Source: SIG598 sp045580875 (GTDB lineage Bacteria; Bacillota; Clostridia; Oscillospirales; Acutalibacteraceae). Taken from it: 14,165 nt of DNA. Below, in pieces: positions 6,185 to 14,144 of the stretch. Under the pieces are notes generated by a model. The model saw only the letters and a list, made by a program, of their open reading frames with translations, was not told the DNA's origin and did no database searches. Every line of letters starts with the position of its first letter. The first letter of the stretch is position 1. The stretch is from positions 1 to 14,165 of the forward strand of contig JAZNOP010000046.1 of the NCBI GenBank assembly GCA_045580875.1, in the 5' to 3' direction. Made by a program: the position numbers and the translations under genes.

Positions 6185-7309
6185 TTAATCAAAGTTGCCC
6201 AGCTTGCCGAGGCTCTGAGCCTTGAGGTATGCGTTGATAAAGCCATCGATATCGCCGTCCATGACCGCACCGATATTGCCGTTTTCAAATCCGGTGCGAT
6301 GATCTTTGGCAAGGGTGTAAGGCATGAAAACATAGGAGCGTATCTGGCTGCCCCATGCAATCTCACGCTGAACGCCCTTGATATCCTCGATGTGCTCGAG
6401 GTGCTCACGCTCCTTGATCTCGATAAGCTTCGAGCGGAGCATCTTCATCGCGACCTCGCGGTTCTGGATCTGGCTGCGCTCGTTCTGGCAGGTGGTGACA
6501 ATACCGGTCGGAAGGTGGGTGATTCGTACAGCCGAGTCGGTGGTGTTGACGTGCTGTCCGCCTGCGCCGCTCGAGCGGTAGGTGTCTATTCTAAGGTCTT
6601 CAGGTCTGATCTCAACCTCGAAATCGTTGTCGATTTCAGGCATGACTTCGAGAGAGGCGAAAGAGGTGTGTCTTCTGCCTGAAGAATCGAAGGGGGATAC
6701 GCGGACAAGACGGTGAACACCAGCCTCGCTCTTGAGGTAGCCGTATGCATTCAGTCCGTTGATCTGAATGCTTGCGCTCTTAAGACCTGCCTCATCGCCG
6801 TCGAGATAATCGAGTGTGGTTACCTTGTAGCCGTGACGGTCAGCCCAGTGGGTGTACATACGCAGAAGCATCTCAGCCCAGTCCTGAGCCTCAGTTCCGC
6901 CGGCACCGGCGTGGAAGGTGAGAATTGCGTTGTTGGCATCGTATTCACCGGAGAGGAGAATGGCAAGCTTCTGCGATTCAAGCTCAGCCTCAACAGCGGC
7001 GACAGCTGCCAGGGAGTCCTCGAGAAGGGAAAGATCCTCCTCCTCGTTGCCGAGTTCGATCAGAACCAGCGCATCTTCAAAATCAGCGCAGAGCTTGTCA
7101 TAAGCACCGACCTTGCCGCGAAGATCGCTGAGCTTCTTGAGTACAACCTTGGAGTTTTCCATATCATTCCAGAAATTAGGATCGGCGCTCTGCTCCTCAA
7201 GAGCAGAAATTTCAGCTCTGAGGCTGTCAACACCAAGAGCCTCACCAAGCTCGGTGAGGGGCTGACGGCTGGCGTTGAGCCGCAGTGCGAGTTCTTCAAA
7301 CTGAAGCAT
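6185..7309 (-). CDS. prfB: Peptide chain release factor 2
   Basis: RF2 recognises UAA and UGA stop codons and triggers release of the finished peptide on the ribosome. The 374-residue protein carries the RF2-specific SPF tripeptide (205-207, in VSPFDSSGRR) and the catalytic GGQ (250-252, in SSGAGGQHVN). Length matches the family. The frame also opens upstream with a TTG at 7321, but that codon directly abuts the AAAGG, so the ATG at 7309 is the likelier start. Unlike most bacterial prfB genes this one is read in a single frame: the usual programmed +1 shift at an early UGA is absent. At that place (codons 27-28) stands GTT GAC, which looks like the shift site after loss of one base. The first gene of the minus-strand operon, with a strong promoter upstream. 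Confidence 0.97.
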   Translation of the reverse strand: MLQFEELALRLNASRQPLTELGEALGVDSLRAEISALEEQSADPNFWNDMENSKVVLKKLSDLRGKVGAYDKLCADFEDALVLIELGNEEEDLSLLEDSLAAVAAVEAELESQKLAILLSGEYDANNAILTFHAGAGGTEAQDWAEMLLRMYTHWADRHGYKVTTLDYLDGDEAGLKSASIQINGLNAYGYLKSEAGVHRLVRVSPFDSSGRRHTSFASLEVMPEIDNDFEVEIRPEDLRIDTYRSSGAGGQHVNTTDSAVRITHLPTGIVTTCQNERSQIQNREVAMKMLRSKLIEIKEREHLEHIEDIKGVQREIAWGSQIRSYVFMPYTLAKDHRTGFENGNIGAVMDGDIDGFINAYLKAQSLGKLGNFD

Positions 7310-7354
7310 AGATAATATCAACCTTTCAAAAGTAATTTATAAATTAACATTAGT

Positions 7355-7383
7355 ATTATAATAGCTTTGTGACCGAATGTAAA
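7355..7383 (-). promoter_or_regulatory. Sigma-A-type promoter of prfB
   Basis: TTTACA (7383-7378), a 17-base spacer and a perfect TATAAT (7360-7355), about 45 bases upstream of the prfB ATG. It is the only strong minus-strand promoter seen for the four-gene block ending at 2536, so it probably drives the whole block. Confidence 0.85.
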
Positions 7384-7430
7384 GAGAAATTCAAACTTCT
7401 GAATTTTTTGTAAATTATGCACGTTGTACA

Positions 7431-7458
7431 TTGTCAGTTAATATAAAAAAGCTAAAAT
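7431..7458 (+). promoter_or_regulatory. Candidate promoter of the RING-like membrane protein gene
   Basis: TTGTCA (7431-7436), a 16-base spacer and TAAAAT (7453-7458) on the plus strand, divergent from the prfB promoter. It would give a leader of about 100 bases before the ATG at 7569. The -35 region overlaps an 11-base word, TTGTACATTGT (7424-7434), also found at the rny promoter (2353-2363). Confidence 0.5.
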
Positions 7459-7568
7459 AATACTGTATTTGTCCTTAATGATGCAGATAAACAGCAAAAG
7501 AGAGAATAATCAAGTTTTATTCCGGCGGATCGTGCGTAAAGGCAAAGACGGTCTGCCACGGAGGGTAT

Positions 7569-8552
7569 ATGTTTTTCTTTGAAGGAAGCAAGTGTCCTTT
7601 CTGCGGAGAGGAATTCAAAAAAGACGATGACGTTGTAGCCTGCCCGGTGTGCGGAACACCTCATCACAGAGAGTGCTACAGAAACAACGGTGCCTGTGCG
7701 TTCGATGAAAAACACGATGAAGGCTATGTGTGGCAGCGTGAGGAGAAAGAAGAACCGGAGAATGTTCCGGCAGACAATATCTGCAGCAGATGCGGCAATG
7801 CCAATGCTGCAGGACGGCTGTGGTGCGAGAAATGCGGCGCGCCTCTCGGCGACAGGGTAAAGAACTATGGTGCAGCTGACAGCGCAGGGAACAGCACAGA
7901 AGACAGCACGGGAAATCCATGGCAGAGCAGCAACGGATATTATTCGGTCAGCGGAGAGATGTCCATTCCTGACAACGAGCTGATTGATGAAGTGCCTGCG
8001 GGAGACCTCAAGCGTTTCATCAAAGGTTCTGCCTATTATTATGTTCCGCTTTTTTCTGCATTTGCGCGTTTCGGAAGGAAGATAAGCTTCAACATGATGG
8101 CTCTCTTCACTCACGGTCTGTGGTTCCTTTCGCGCAAGATGTACCTGCTGGGCAGCGTGGTTCTTGCTGTGCAGACGGCAATATTTGCCTTCCAGAGCTA
8201 TTGCAGTGTAGAACTGGAAGACCTGATGAACCTTTACGCAAAGGGTGACATGACAGCAGCCTATAAAATGGTGGCAGAGCTGATGGTCGAGCGCCCTGTG
8301 CTGATTTACGGAATGTTTGCAACTACAGTTCTGCATTACGGCATAATCTTCGGGTGCGGTCTGCTTTCAAACTGGCTTTACAAGGAGCATTGCGTACGCA
8401 AGGTAAAGAAGCTCAATGCCCGCAGCAAAACTGCGGAGGAATTCAATGCAGCGCTTGATAATAACGGCGGTACAGCTCTGCCGCTTGCAGTGGGCTGTGC
8501 GGTGCTGTATGTTGCGGTCAGAATGTTCCTGCAGGTTCTTTTTCAGAGATAA
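7569..8552 (+). CDS. RING-like zinc-finger membrane protein with DUF2628-type region
   Basis: Function unknown. The N-terminal 45 residues form a prokaryotic RING/treble-clef-like zinc site: C9, C12, C25, C28, H32/H33, C36 and possibly C43. A linker and a second zinc ribbon follow (C72-x2-C75, C86-x2-C89). Residues 95-155 are a polar, low-complexity linker. The C-terminal half is hydrophobic with segments at about 174-188, 190-210, 247-268 and 304-324; the LWFLSRKMYLLG stretch resembles the DUF2628 membrane family. The zinc domains probably face the cytoplasm, because there is no signal peptide. The start is well supported by GGAGGG four bases before the ATG. It is divergent from prfB and ends at its own terminator, so it is monocistronic. 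By analogy it may be a membrane-bound adaptor or recognition protein; ubiquitin-ligase activity should not be assumed from the fold. Confidence 0.88.
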   Translation: MFFFEGSKCPFCGEEFKKDDDVVACPVCGTPHHRECYRNNGACAFDEKHDEGYVWQREEKEEPENVPADNICSRCGNANAAGRLWCEKCGAPLGDRVKNYGAADSAGNSTEDSTGNPWQSSNGYYSVSGEMSIPDNELIDEVPAGDLKRFIKGSAYYYVPLFSAFARFGRKISFNMMALFTHGLWFLSRKMYLLGSVVLAVQTAIFAFQSYCSVELEDLMNLYAKGDMTAAYKMVAELMVERPVLIYGMFATTVLHYGIIFGCGLLSNWLYKEHCVRKVKKLNARSKTAEEFNAALDNNGGTALPLAVGCAVLYVAVRMFLQVLFQR

Positions 8553-8558
8553 AATTGC

Positions 8559-8580
8559 CTTCTGAAGACAGAAGTTTTTA
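8559..8580 (+). terminator. Weak intrinsic terminator after the RING-like gene
   Basis: A 6-bp stem CTTCTG (8559-8564) / CAGAAG (8569-8574) with a four-base loop, followed by TTTTTATT. It starts 7 bases after the stop codon. The stem is short, so termination may be partial. Confidence 0.6.
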
Positions 8581-8614
8581 TTAATTGCTAACAAAAATAA
8601 TAAAACAGTTGCGG

Positions 8615-8644
8615 TTGGCAGATATTTCTGATATTATTTATAAA
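8615..8644 (+). promoter_or_regulatory. Candidate promoter of the CofE-like gene
   Basis: TTGGCA (8615-8620), an 18-base spacer and TATAAA (8639-8644), about 40 bases upstream of the first ATG. It follows the terminator at 8559-8580, which supports a new transcription unit starting here. Confidence 0.5.
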
Positions 8645-8684
8645 TACGGTCGGATAAAAAGCCGATAATCATGCCGAAAGGAAA

Positions 8685-9416
8685 ATGAATACAATGGATA
8701 TAAACGATCTGATGCCAAATGACAAAAAAAGACTGGTAATCAAAACTGATACCGGCAGCTACGCACGTTACCCGGTCAAGACCAAGGTGGTCATGGACGG
8801 TGACGATCTTGTTGAGATACTCAACGAGTATGTAAAGCCCTATCTCGAGGGTGACGACATGATCTTCATGAGCGAGAAGATCGTTGCAATCAGCCAGGGC
8901 AGAGCTTTCCCGGTAAATGAGATCAAGCCTTCCAAGCTTGCAAACTTCCTTTGCAAATTTGTCTATAAATCCCCGTACGGAATCGGTCTCGGCAGCCCGT
9001 GGACCATGGAGCTTGCCATCCGTGAGGTCGGTAAGGTAAAGATCGTATGCTGCGCACTCATTGCCGGCTTCTGCAAGCTGTTCGGCGTAAAGGGCGTATT
9101 CTACAATATGCTCGGTGAGCAGGTCAGAGCTATCGATGGTCCCTGCCATTACACCCTGCCGCCGTACAACACCTATGCAAAGATGGCTCCTGCAAAGCCC
9201 CATGAGGTTGCAAAGAAGCTCACCGCTGCAATGGACGGACACAAGGTCATCATCATTGATGCAAACGATATCGGTGTAAACATTCTCGGCAAGCCGGACA
9301 AGAATATCGACGACGAGATGCTTGCAGCTATTTTCAAGGATAACCCCCTCGGTCAGGAATCCCAGCAGACTCCTATAGCTATCGTACGTAAGGTCGAGGA
9401 TACTGTTTCTGAATAA
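8685..9416 (+). CDS. CofE-like protein (coenzyme F420-0:L-glutamate ligase family)
   Basis: Archaeal CofE adds glutamate residues to coenzyme F420 using GTP. This 243-residue protein resembles that family: a GDDLVEILNEYV segment (39-50) leads into EGDDMIFMSEKIVAISQGR (55-73), the characteristic strand-loop region, followed by a hydrophobic, glycine-rich stretch (95-150). No F420 biosynthesis gene (cofC, cofD, fbiC) is in the window, and clostridia of this group generally are not F420 producers, so the true substrate is unknown and may be another carboxylate receiving glutamate. Two starts are possible: ATG 8685, only two bases after AAAGGA, and ATG 8694, eleven bases after it. Neither is ideal; I keep the longer. 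The surface-protein gene starts 63 bases downstream without an obvious terminator between them, so co-transcription is likely. Confidence 0.8.
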   Translation: MNTMDINDLMPNDKKRLVIKTDTGSYARYPVKTKVVMDGDDLVEILNEYVKPYLEGDDMIFMSEKIVAISQGRAFPVNEIKPSKLANFLCKFVYKSPYGIGLGSPWTMELAIREVGKVKIVCCALIAGFCKLFGVKGVFYNMLGEQVRAIDGPCHYTLPPYNTYAKMAPAKPHEVAKKLTAAMDGHKVIIIDANDIGVNILGKPDKNIDDEMLAAIFKDNPLGQESQQTPIAIVRKVEDTVSE

Positions 9417-9479
9417 AGGATAATATCCGGAAAAGGGACATAAATACAGGGGATACACACCGGAAAGGACGGTTTCGGT

Positions 9480-12400
9480 ATGAGCAGAAATAGGATAACA
9501 CGCGCTTTTGTCAGAACGCTGCTTGTCCTGCTTGTGCTTCTGTTTGCCGGTGCGTTTCCGTCAGCCCCGGAGGTCTATGCTGCGCCTGCGGCAGAGGTTT
9601 CCTCCGAGGAAGAATTATTGCGAGCTGTTTCAGACGACACGGTCAGTGCAATTGCGCTTACCGTGCCGTCTGTTGTGCTTTCAGAGGGATTTTCTGTAAA
9701 TCGCAATATTTCTTTCTCAGGTGCAGGCGGTACGCTTATACTCGAGACAGATGCCCAGATAAAGGTAGCGCAGAACTGCACCGCGGTTTTCTCTGATATC
9801 AGAATACAGAGCACCGAGGGTTACTCGGTAAGCTGCTACGGCAATATTGAATTCGGCGATAACGTCACCATAGCCGGTGACTACGGCGTTCTTATGAACG
9901 GCGGCGCCAGAATCACTTCAGGCGGCAGAGCGGTGAATGTAGAGCCAAGTGTCGGAAGAGCAATCGGCATATCAGCGCAGAACGGACAGGTTTCGCTTGC
10001 TGATATCAGCATATCGCAGACCAGCGGCTCGACCCACCTTGTCTATCTGCACCAGAGTGCAGGTGTGCTGTCTGTTGAAGGTACGGTAAACCTTTCGTCG
10101 AATAATTCAAATGCAATAATGTGCCCGAACAACGGCTCGAACGGTCCGACGGTAATGATAAGAAGCGGAGCGAAGGTCAGCATCTATGCTCCGGGGGCGA
10201 GCAATACCGGCGGAAGTGCAGAGGGCAGTGCGATAGACACAAAAAACGGCGTTGTCACTATTGAAGACTATGCTGTGGTCGAGCTGACCGGCAGTGACAG
10301 CGCAATTTATGCAAGCCATGTGGTGATCGGCAACGGCGTCAGGCTCAATATATCATGCAATACCGCCAGAAGAAAGAGCGCGGCGATTTATTCGCTCGGC
10401 GGTATTGAAATCGGTGAGGGTGCTGCGATTAACATAGGTGCAAATGAGGAGACCGGCTGCGGTGGATTTTACGCTCCCGGCGGTTTTTCTGCCGGCAATA
10501 GCTGTCAGATCCTTATAAGATGCCGTCAGGAGGCGGAAAACGTAATTTATTCCGGAACATCGGTTGCCTTCGGTGACGATATCTCGCTGAATATCCGCGG
10601 CGGCAAAAACGGCATAGTATGCAAAAACGGTGTTGTGACAGGAAACCGCTGCACAGTGGAAATTACGGAGGTAAGCGGTTACGGAGTAAAGTCGACCGGA
10701 AAGCTTATCCCTGATAAGCTGTATTTCGGTCCGAACAATACGCTGACAATAGATGCGGATTACTGCACGGTCTATTCGTGTGAGGCATTTCATATCGATA
10801 AGGGCTCGAGAGCTCAGCTCAGCTGCGGAACAAAGGCTCCTGCGTTGTGGATTGCGGCAGATAAGGATTCCCCGGGATATATCAGCGTGGTCGATTCGAG
10901 TGTAACGGTTGTCAGCGGCGCCGGCGCATCGGCAGATATCAACTCCGGTGTGTACGTTGTGGGTGCAATGACAATCGAGGATAACGCAGTGTTCTACAGC
11001 GAAAACAGCTCTGATTTCTCGGTAACGGTAATGTACGGGGATGTTAATGTCAGTTCGGGCGCTTCGATGTATGTCAGAAGCGGCTGCGGACTTTACGTGA
11101 TGAACGGTGATGTGCGTCTCAGCTCAGGCGGTTCTCTTTTCTCTCAGGGTCTGAGAGATTCGGCTGTGAGAGTTGACGGCGGAGTTATCAATATAGGCGA
11201 CAAAGCGGTGGTCGACCTGCAGGGCGCCCGCTTCGGAGCTGAAGTGCTCGGTGAGGGTGGCCTGTGGATATCGGGAGCATACTCCTACGATATCAGAAGT
11301 ACAGGTGACCGCGCAGTGTATATCGAAAACGGCAGTATCAGCATAGACAGTGTTGAGCGCGTGTCGGTGTGGGGCAGAGCCGGTGAAGGCGAAGACAATT
11401 CTGCGGTATGGTGGACAGGCGCAGATGAAACAGCCGCCTCATGGGAAATAACAGCGAGCGATTCCGGTGTTGTTCAGAATTACGCTGACCATACCCGTCT
11501 TGCTCCGTCCGGAATGCAGAATTATCAGAATGGCGAGCCGGTTGATACAGGTACGCTCGATTGGTACGGCACCGCATGGAATATGTACGATTATTCAAGA
11601 ATCGGGATGTACAAATCACGTCCCACGGCGCGTGCGAATACCTTCAACATTCCCGCCGGACGGTCGTTCTCGTGGTGGCTCTACGGCGAAAGCTACGACG
11701 GTTCGCCTGCGACCTATCAGATATACAGCAGCGCCGGAGACGGTGAGTTCGAACTAAGTGAAGACGGCAGGTTTACATACACTGCACCGGCTTATGTACG
11801 CGGAAAACAGTCCTTTATGTTTACTGTAACAAACGGTGAGGGAGTAACATCTGAGCCTGCTGAAATAAAAATTCATGTAACCGCATCGAAAGCCCCGATA
11901 GTGTACAGTGCCACATTCATGACAGAGAAGAATGAACAGCTGCTCGGTCAGCTGAATGTCCGCGATTATGACGGAGCAATATCTGATACAATCGTGTCAA
12001 AACAGCCGTCAAACGGCACACTGACAATCAGCTCGGATGGAAAATTCCTTTATGTGCCTGCTGAGGATTTCGTCGGCATGGATGAGTTTGAATTCTACGC
12101 TGTTGATGACTACGGCGATTCAAGCAATACAGGTTATGTAACTATCGTTGTAGGCGCGGAAAACGGCATAATTGCAGGAAATGACACCTACGCAACCGAC
12201 AGCGGCACACTGATAAATGCCAGCCTTGTGCTGTATGATGCAGCCGGCGTCACATCGGCATCTGATGCGGCAGGCGGAGATGGTCTGGAATATGTGATTA
12301 CCGAGCGGCCTAAGTACGGAACATTCTCGGTATCGGCTGACGGTCTCGTAACATATACACCGTACGAAGATTTCGCCGGAGCGGATATGTTCAGGTATTA

Positions 12401-13001
12401 CGTGGAGGGCGATGACGGCAGCCGAAGCAATGAGGCAATCGTAACCATTGCGATAATCCCAAGCAAACGTCCTATGACATCAGACGGATATTTTACCTGC
12501 GCAAAGAATTATTACTGCGAGGGTACGCTCAAGGCGGATGATATTGACGGCTCGGTCATAAGATATGAGCTTCTCAGTTCTCCTGAAAGCGGTACGCTGA
12601 CCCTCAATGACGTTACCGGAGAGTTCAGATATGAGCCGACAGAGGATTACCTCGGTCTGGTAATGTTCACATTTTCTGTAATGGACGATGATGGTCTGGT
12701 CAGCAGCGAGGGTGTTGTATACATCGAGGTGCTGACGCTGATAAACAACCTGAAGGTAACAGGAAAGCTGACAGGTGTTATCATAGCCGGTATCGGGATT
12801 ATCACAGCAGTGACAGTTCTTACGGTAATGCTTATTACTGCAGCAGCAAAGCGTCATCGGCGTGAGCTTATTGAGATGCAGGAGTATTATCAGTCCATGG
12901 GATATTATGACGACCGTTATATGCCGTCAGCGACAAAGCGGAAAAAACAGCAGCAGGGCGTAAGAAATACCCGCAATCAGCATAAGCAGAGATACAGATA
13001 G
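9480..13001 (+). CDS. Large secreted surface protein: beta-helix plus four Ig/cadherin-like modules, membrane-anchored
   Basis: Probable cell-surface adhesin or glycan-binding protein; no catalytic motif is recognised. Of 1173 residues, 1-34 form a signal peptide with likely cleavage after VYA. Residues about 40-690 are rich in Gly, Ser, Val and Ile with repeating turns such as GGIEIGEGAAINIG (307-320), GDVNVSSGASMYV (520-532) and GDVRLSSGGSLF (543-554), typical of a right-handed parallel beta-helix. Four modules of about 90 residues follow (about 711-800, 803-891, 893-992, 996-1085), each with the pattern of a glycine-turn strand, an Asp-Gly strand and a DF.G-type strand, as in tandem cadherin-like/Big_9 domains. 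The last contains C1007 and C1013. A membrane segment (about 1094-1123) and a basic cytoplasmic tail (1124-1173) anchor it; there is no LPXTG. GGAAAGGA ten bases before the ATG supports the start. It ends at the shared terminator 13022-13048. Confidence 0.88.
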   Translation: MSRNRITRAFVRTLLVLLVLLFAGAFPSAPEVYAAPAAEVSSEEELLRAVSDDTVSAIALTVPSVVLSEGFSVNRNISFSGAGGTLILETDAQIKVAQNCTAVFSDIRIQSTEGYSVSCYGNIEFGDNVTIAGDYGVLMNGGARITSGGRAVNVEPSVGRAIGISAQNGQVSLADISISQTSGSTHLVYLHQSAGVLSVEGTVNLSSNNSNAIMCPNNGSNGPTVMIRSGAKVSIYAPGASNTGGSAEGSAIDTKNGVVTIEDYAVVELTGSDSAIYASHVVIGNGVRLNISCNTARRKSAAIYSLGGIEIGEGAAINIGANEETGCGGFYAPGGFSAGNSCQILIRCRQEAENVIYSGTSVAFGDDISLNIRGGKNGIVCKNGVVTGNRCTVEITEVSGYGVKSTGKLIPDKLYFGPNNTLTIDADYCTVYSCEAFHIDKGSRAQLSCGTKAPALWIAADKDSPGYISVVDSSVTVVSGAGASADINSGVYVVGAMTIEDNAVFYSENSSDFSVTVMYGDVNVSSGASMYVRSGCGLYVMNGDVRLSSGGSLFSQGLRDSAVRVDGGVINIGDKAVVDLQGARFGAEVLGEGGLWISGAYSYDIRSTGDRAVYIENGSISIDSVERVSVWGRAGEGEDNSAVWWTGADETAASWEITASDSGVVQNYADHTRLAPSGMQNYQNGEPVDTGTLDWYGTAWNMYDYSRIGMYKSRPTARANTFNIPAGRSFSWWLYGESYDGSPATYQIYSSAGDGEFELSEDGRFTYTAPAYVRGKQSFMFTVTNGEGVTSEPAEIKIHVTASKAPIVYSATFMTEKNEQLLGQLNVRDYDGAISDTIVSKQPSNGTLTISSDGKFLYVPAEDFVGMDEFEFYAVDDYGDSSNTGYVTIVVGAENGIIAGNDTYATDSGTLINASLVLYDAAGVTSASDAAGGDGLEYVITERPKYGTFSVSADGLVTYTPYEDFAGADMFRYYVEGDDGSRSNEAIVTIAIIPSKRPMTSDGYFTCAKNYYCEGTLKADDIDGSVIRYELLSSPESGTLTLNDVTGEFRYEPTEDYLGLVMFTFSVMDDDGLVSSEGVVYIEVLTLINNLKVTGKLTGVIIAGIGIITAVTVLTVMLITAAAKRHRRELIEMQEYYQSMGYYDDRYMPSATKRKKQQQGVRNTRNQHKQRYR

Positions 13002-13021
13002 TTTTCTTGAATACAAAAAGA

Positions 13022-13048
13022 CGGGAGCGGAATAATCTTCCGCTCCCG
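13022..13048. terminator. Shared terminator between convergent genes
   Basis: An 11-bp stem (13022-13032 with 13038-13048) and a five-base loop lie between the surface-protein stop (13001) and the YjbQ stop (13065). On the minus strand it is followed by TCTTTTTGTATTC, a good U-run. On the plus strand the downstream tract (CACTTTTCG) is weaker. It is probably bidirectional and stronger for the YjbQ gene. Confidence 0.85.
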
Positions 13049-13064
13049 ATTCACTTTTCGTATA

Positions 13065-13466
13065 TCAGTCCGACATAAGCTTTATGTAATACTTTCTTTC
13101 ACGCGGACCGTCAAATTCGATGAAATATACATTCTGCCAGATTCCAAGCAGCGGCCAGCCGTCATCTATGATGATGCTTATCTGCGCGCCGATGTTGCTG
13201 CTTCGGATATGGGCATAGGAGTTGCCTTCCGAGTGTCTGTAGTCCTCAGAATCAGGGAAAGCCCGCTCCATTCCAAGGAGAAGATCGAGTCCGACGTTGG
13301 TGTCGGTGTTCTCATTGAGGGTTACAGCGGCTGTTGTATGTGGACAGAACAGTATTGCAATACCGCTTTCGATGCCGGATTCCCTGATTGTGTCGGTCAC
13401 TGTGCGGGTGATGTTGTAAACACCGGTCTGTTCGGTCTTGAGAGTAAATTCATGAAGCTTTCCCAT
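13065..13466 (-). CDS. YjbQ/UPF0047 family protein
   Basis: Small conserved protein of a family whose E. coli member YjbQ shows weak thiamine-phosphate-synthase activity; its physiological role remains uncertain. The 133-residue product carries the family landmarks CPHTTAAVTLNEN (41-53), HSEGNSYAHIRSS (78-90, with a conserved His pair) and IDDGWPLLGIWQ (100-111), and ends with FDGPRERKYYIKLMSD. The frame is open further upstream to 13526, but AAAGGAG nine bases before the ATG at 13466, and the normal family length, fix this start. The extension would also run over the promoter. It is a single-gene unit between its own promoter and the shared terminator, convergent with the surface-protein gene. 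No other thiamine gene is nearby. Confidence 0.93.
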   Translation of the reverse strand: MGKLHEFTLKTEQTGVYNITRTVTDTIRESGIESGIAILFCPHTTAAVTLNENTDTNVGLDLLLGMERAFPDSEDYRHSEGNSYAHIRSSNIGAQISIIIDDGWPLLGIWQNVYFIEFDGPRERKYYIKLMSD

Positions 13467-13497
13467 GTTGCTCAACTCCTTTGCTTGGTGTGTAATT

Positions 13498-13526
13498 ATT
13501 GTATCATCAGAGAGTGCGAATTTCAA
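13498..13526 (-). promoter_or_regulatory. Sigma-A-type promoter of the YjbQ gene
   Basis: TTGAAA (13526-13521), a 17-base spacer and TACAAT (13503-13498), about 30 bases ahead of the YjbQ start codon. Close to consensus with ideal spacing. Confidence 0.8.
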
Positions 13527-13572
13527 TAAAAAATATGAATAATTGACAAATAAAATGTGATGAGGAGAATGT

Positions 13573-14046
13573 ATGAAGCTTTTATATAAGCTGAAGGAAA
13601 AGATAGGAGTTACTGCGGTGCTGCTGACAGCGGGTGCAGTTTTAATGATTGCGGTCGCAGCGTATGTGTTTGCGATTAGTTTACATAAAGGTGATGTGTA
13701 TTATCCGTCCGTGCCGGCCGCTTCTGTTTATGAAGTAATCACATCTGAGAGCGGAGAATTATATCTGCAGGGATATGACAGCGAAACTCCGGTTCACAGA
13801 GGGGAAAGGCACCTGGTCATAAATATAAACACAGCCTCACAGCAGGAGCTTATGCTGCTTCCAGGTATTGGTGAGGCGCGGGCGGCTTCGATTATTGAAT
13901 ATCGCACTGTTAACGGCGGTTTCAGTTCGGTGGAGGAGCTTCTTGAAGCAGAGGGAATAGGTGAGAAGATTTATGAGGAAATCTGCGCTTTCTGCGACAT
14001 TGAGGGTGAGAGCGTCAGATATGTCAGCGATGATATGAATGAATAA
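13573..14046 (+). CDS. ComEA-like membrane-anchored helix-hairpin-helix DNA-binding protein
   Basis: ComEA-type proteins bind double-stranded DNA at the cell surface and hand it to the uptake channel during transformation. The 157-residue protein has an N-terminal membrane anchor (about 13-36), a poorly conserved extracellular linker (40-80), and a C-terminal double helix-hairpin-helix domain: ININTASQQELMLLPGIG (83-100) and the second hairpin with EGIGEKIYEEI (127-137). It is shorter than B. subtilis ComEA (about 205 residues) and the linker is too short for the usual SLBB region, so a general DNA-binding surface role is possible. GAGGAGA just before the ATG supports the start. No comEB or comEC follows; the gene stands alone between the YjbQ promoter region and a terminator, so competence is an inference only. 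Confidence 0.85.
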   Translation: MKLLYKLKEKIGVTAVLLTAGAVLMIAVAAYVFAISLHKGDVYYPSVPAASVYEVITSESGELYLQGYDSETPVHRGERHLVININTASQQELMLLPGIGEARAASIIEYRTVNGGFSSVEELLEAEGIGEKIYEEICAFCDIEGESVRYVSDDMNE

Positions 14047-14051
14047 AACAA

Positions 14052-14090
14052 GCGGCGGTACAGAAGAGAACAGACTCTCTGTACCGCCGC
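14052..14090. terminator. Hairpin terminator after the ComEA-like gene
   Basis: A perfect 12-bp stem (14052-14063 with 14079-14090), extended inside by 4 bp (14065-14068 with 14075-14078), begins 5 bases after the stop codon. The downstream tract AGTTTATGTT is only weakly U-rich. On the minus strand the following TTGTTTTATTC is better, so it may serve transcription from both sides. Confidence 0.7.
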
Positions 14091-14116
14091 AGTTTATGTT
14101 ATGTAATTTACATAAT

Positions 14117-14142
14117 ATTGCATCGCCGGAAGGCGGTGCAAT
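14117..14142. terminator. Second hairpin near the right edge
   Basis: An 11-bp stem (14117-14127 with 14132-14142) with a GGAA tetraloop. Position 14123/14136 pairs as U-G on the plus strand but is A-C on the minus strand, which slightly favours a plus-strand RNA. It could be the terminator of a minus-strand gene entering from the right, or a back-up terminator for the ComEA-like gene. Confidence 0.45.
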
Positions 14143-14144
14143 AA

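Noticed and set aside
7452..8336. 294-residue minus-strand frame opposite the RING-like gene
   Set aside because: The plus-strand product has ordered Cys pairs, membrane segments and a strong ribosome binding site; the minus-strand product shows none of these.
13467..13526. N-terminal extension of the YjbQ protein to 13526
   Set aside because: The extension covers the ribosome binding site and the promoter; the start at 13466 gives the normal family length.
13543..13548. TTGACA as the -35 box of the ComEA-like gene
   Set aside because: A matching -10 would fall on the ribosome binding site and start codon at 13561-13575. The real promoter was not identified.
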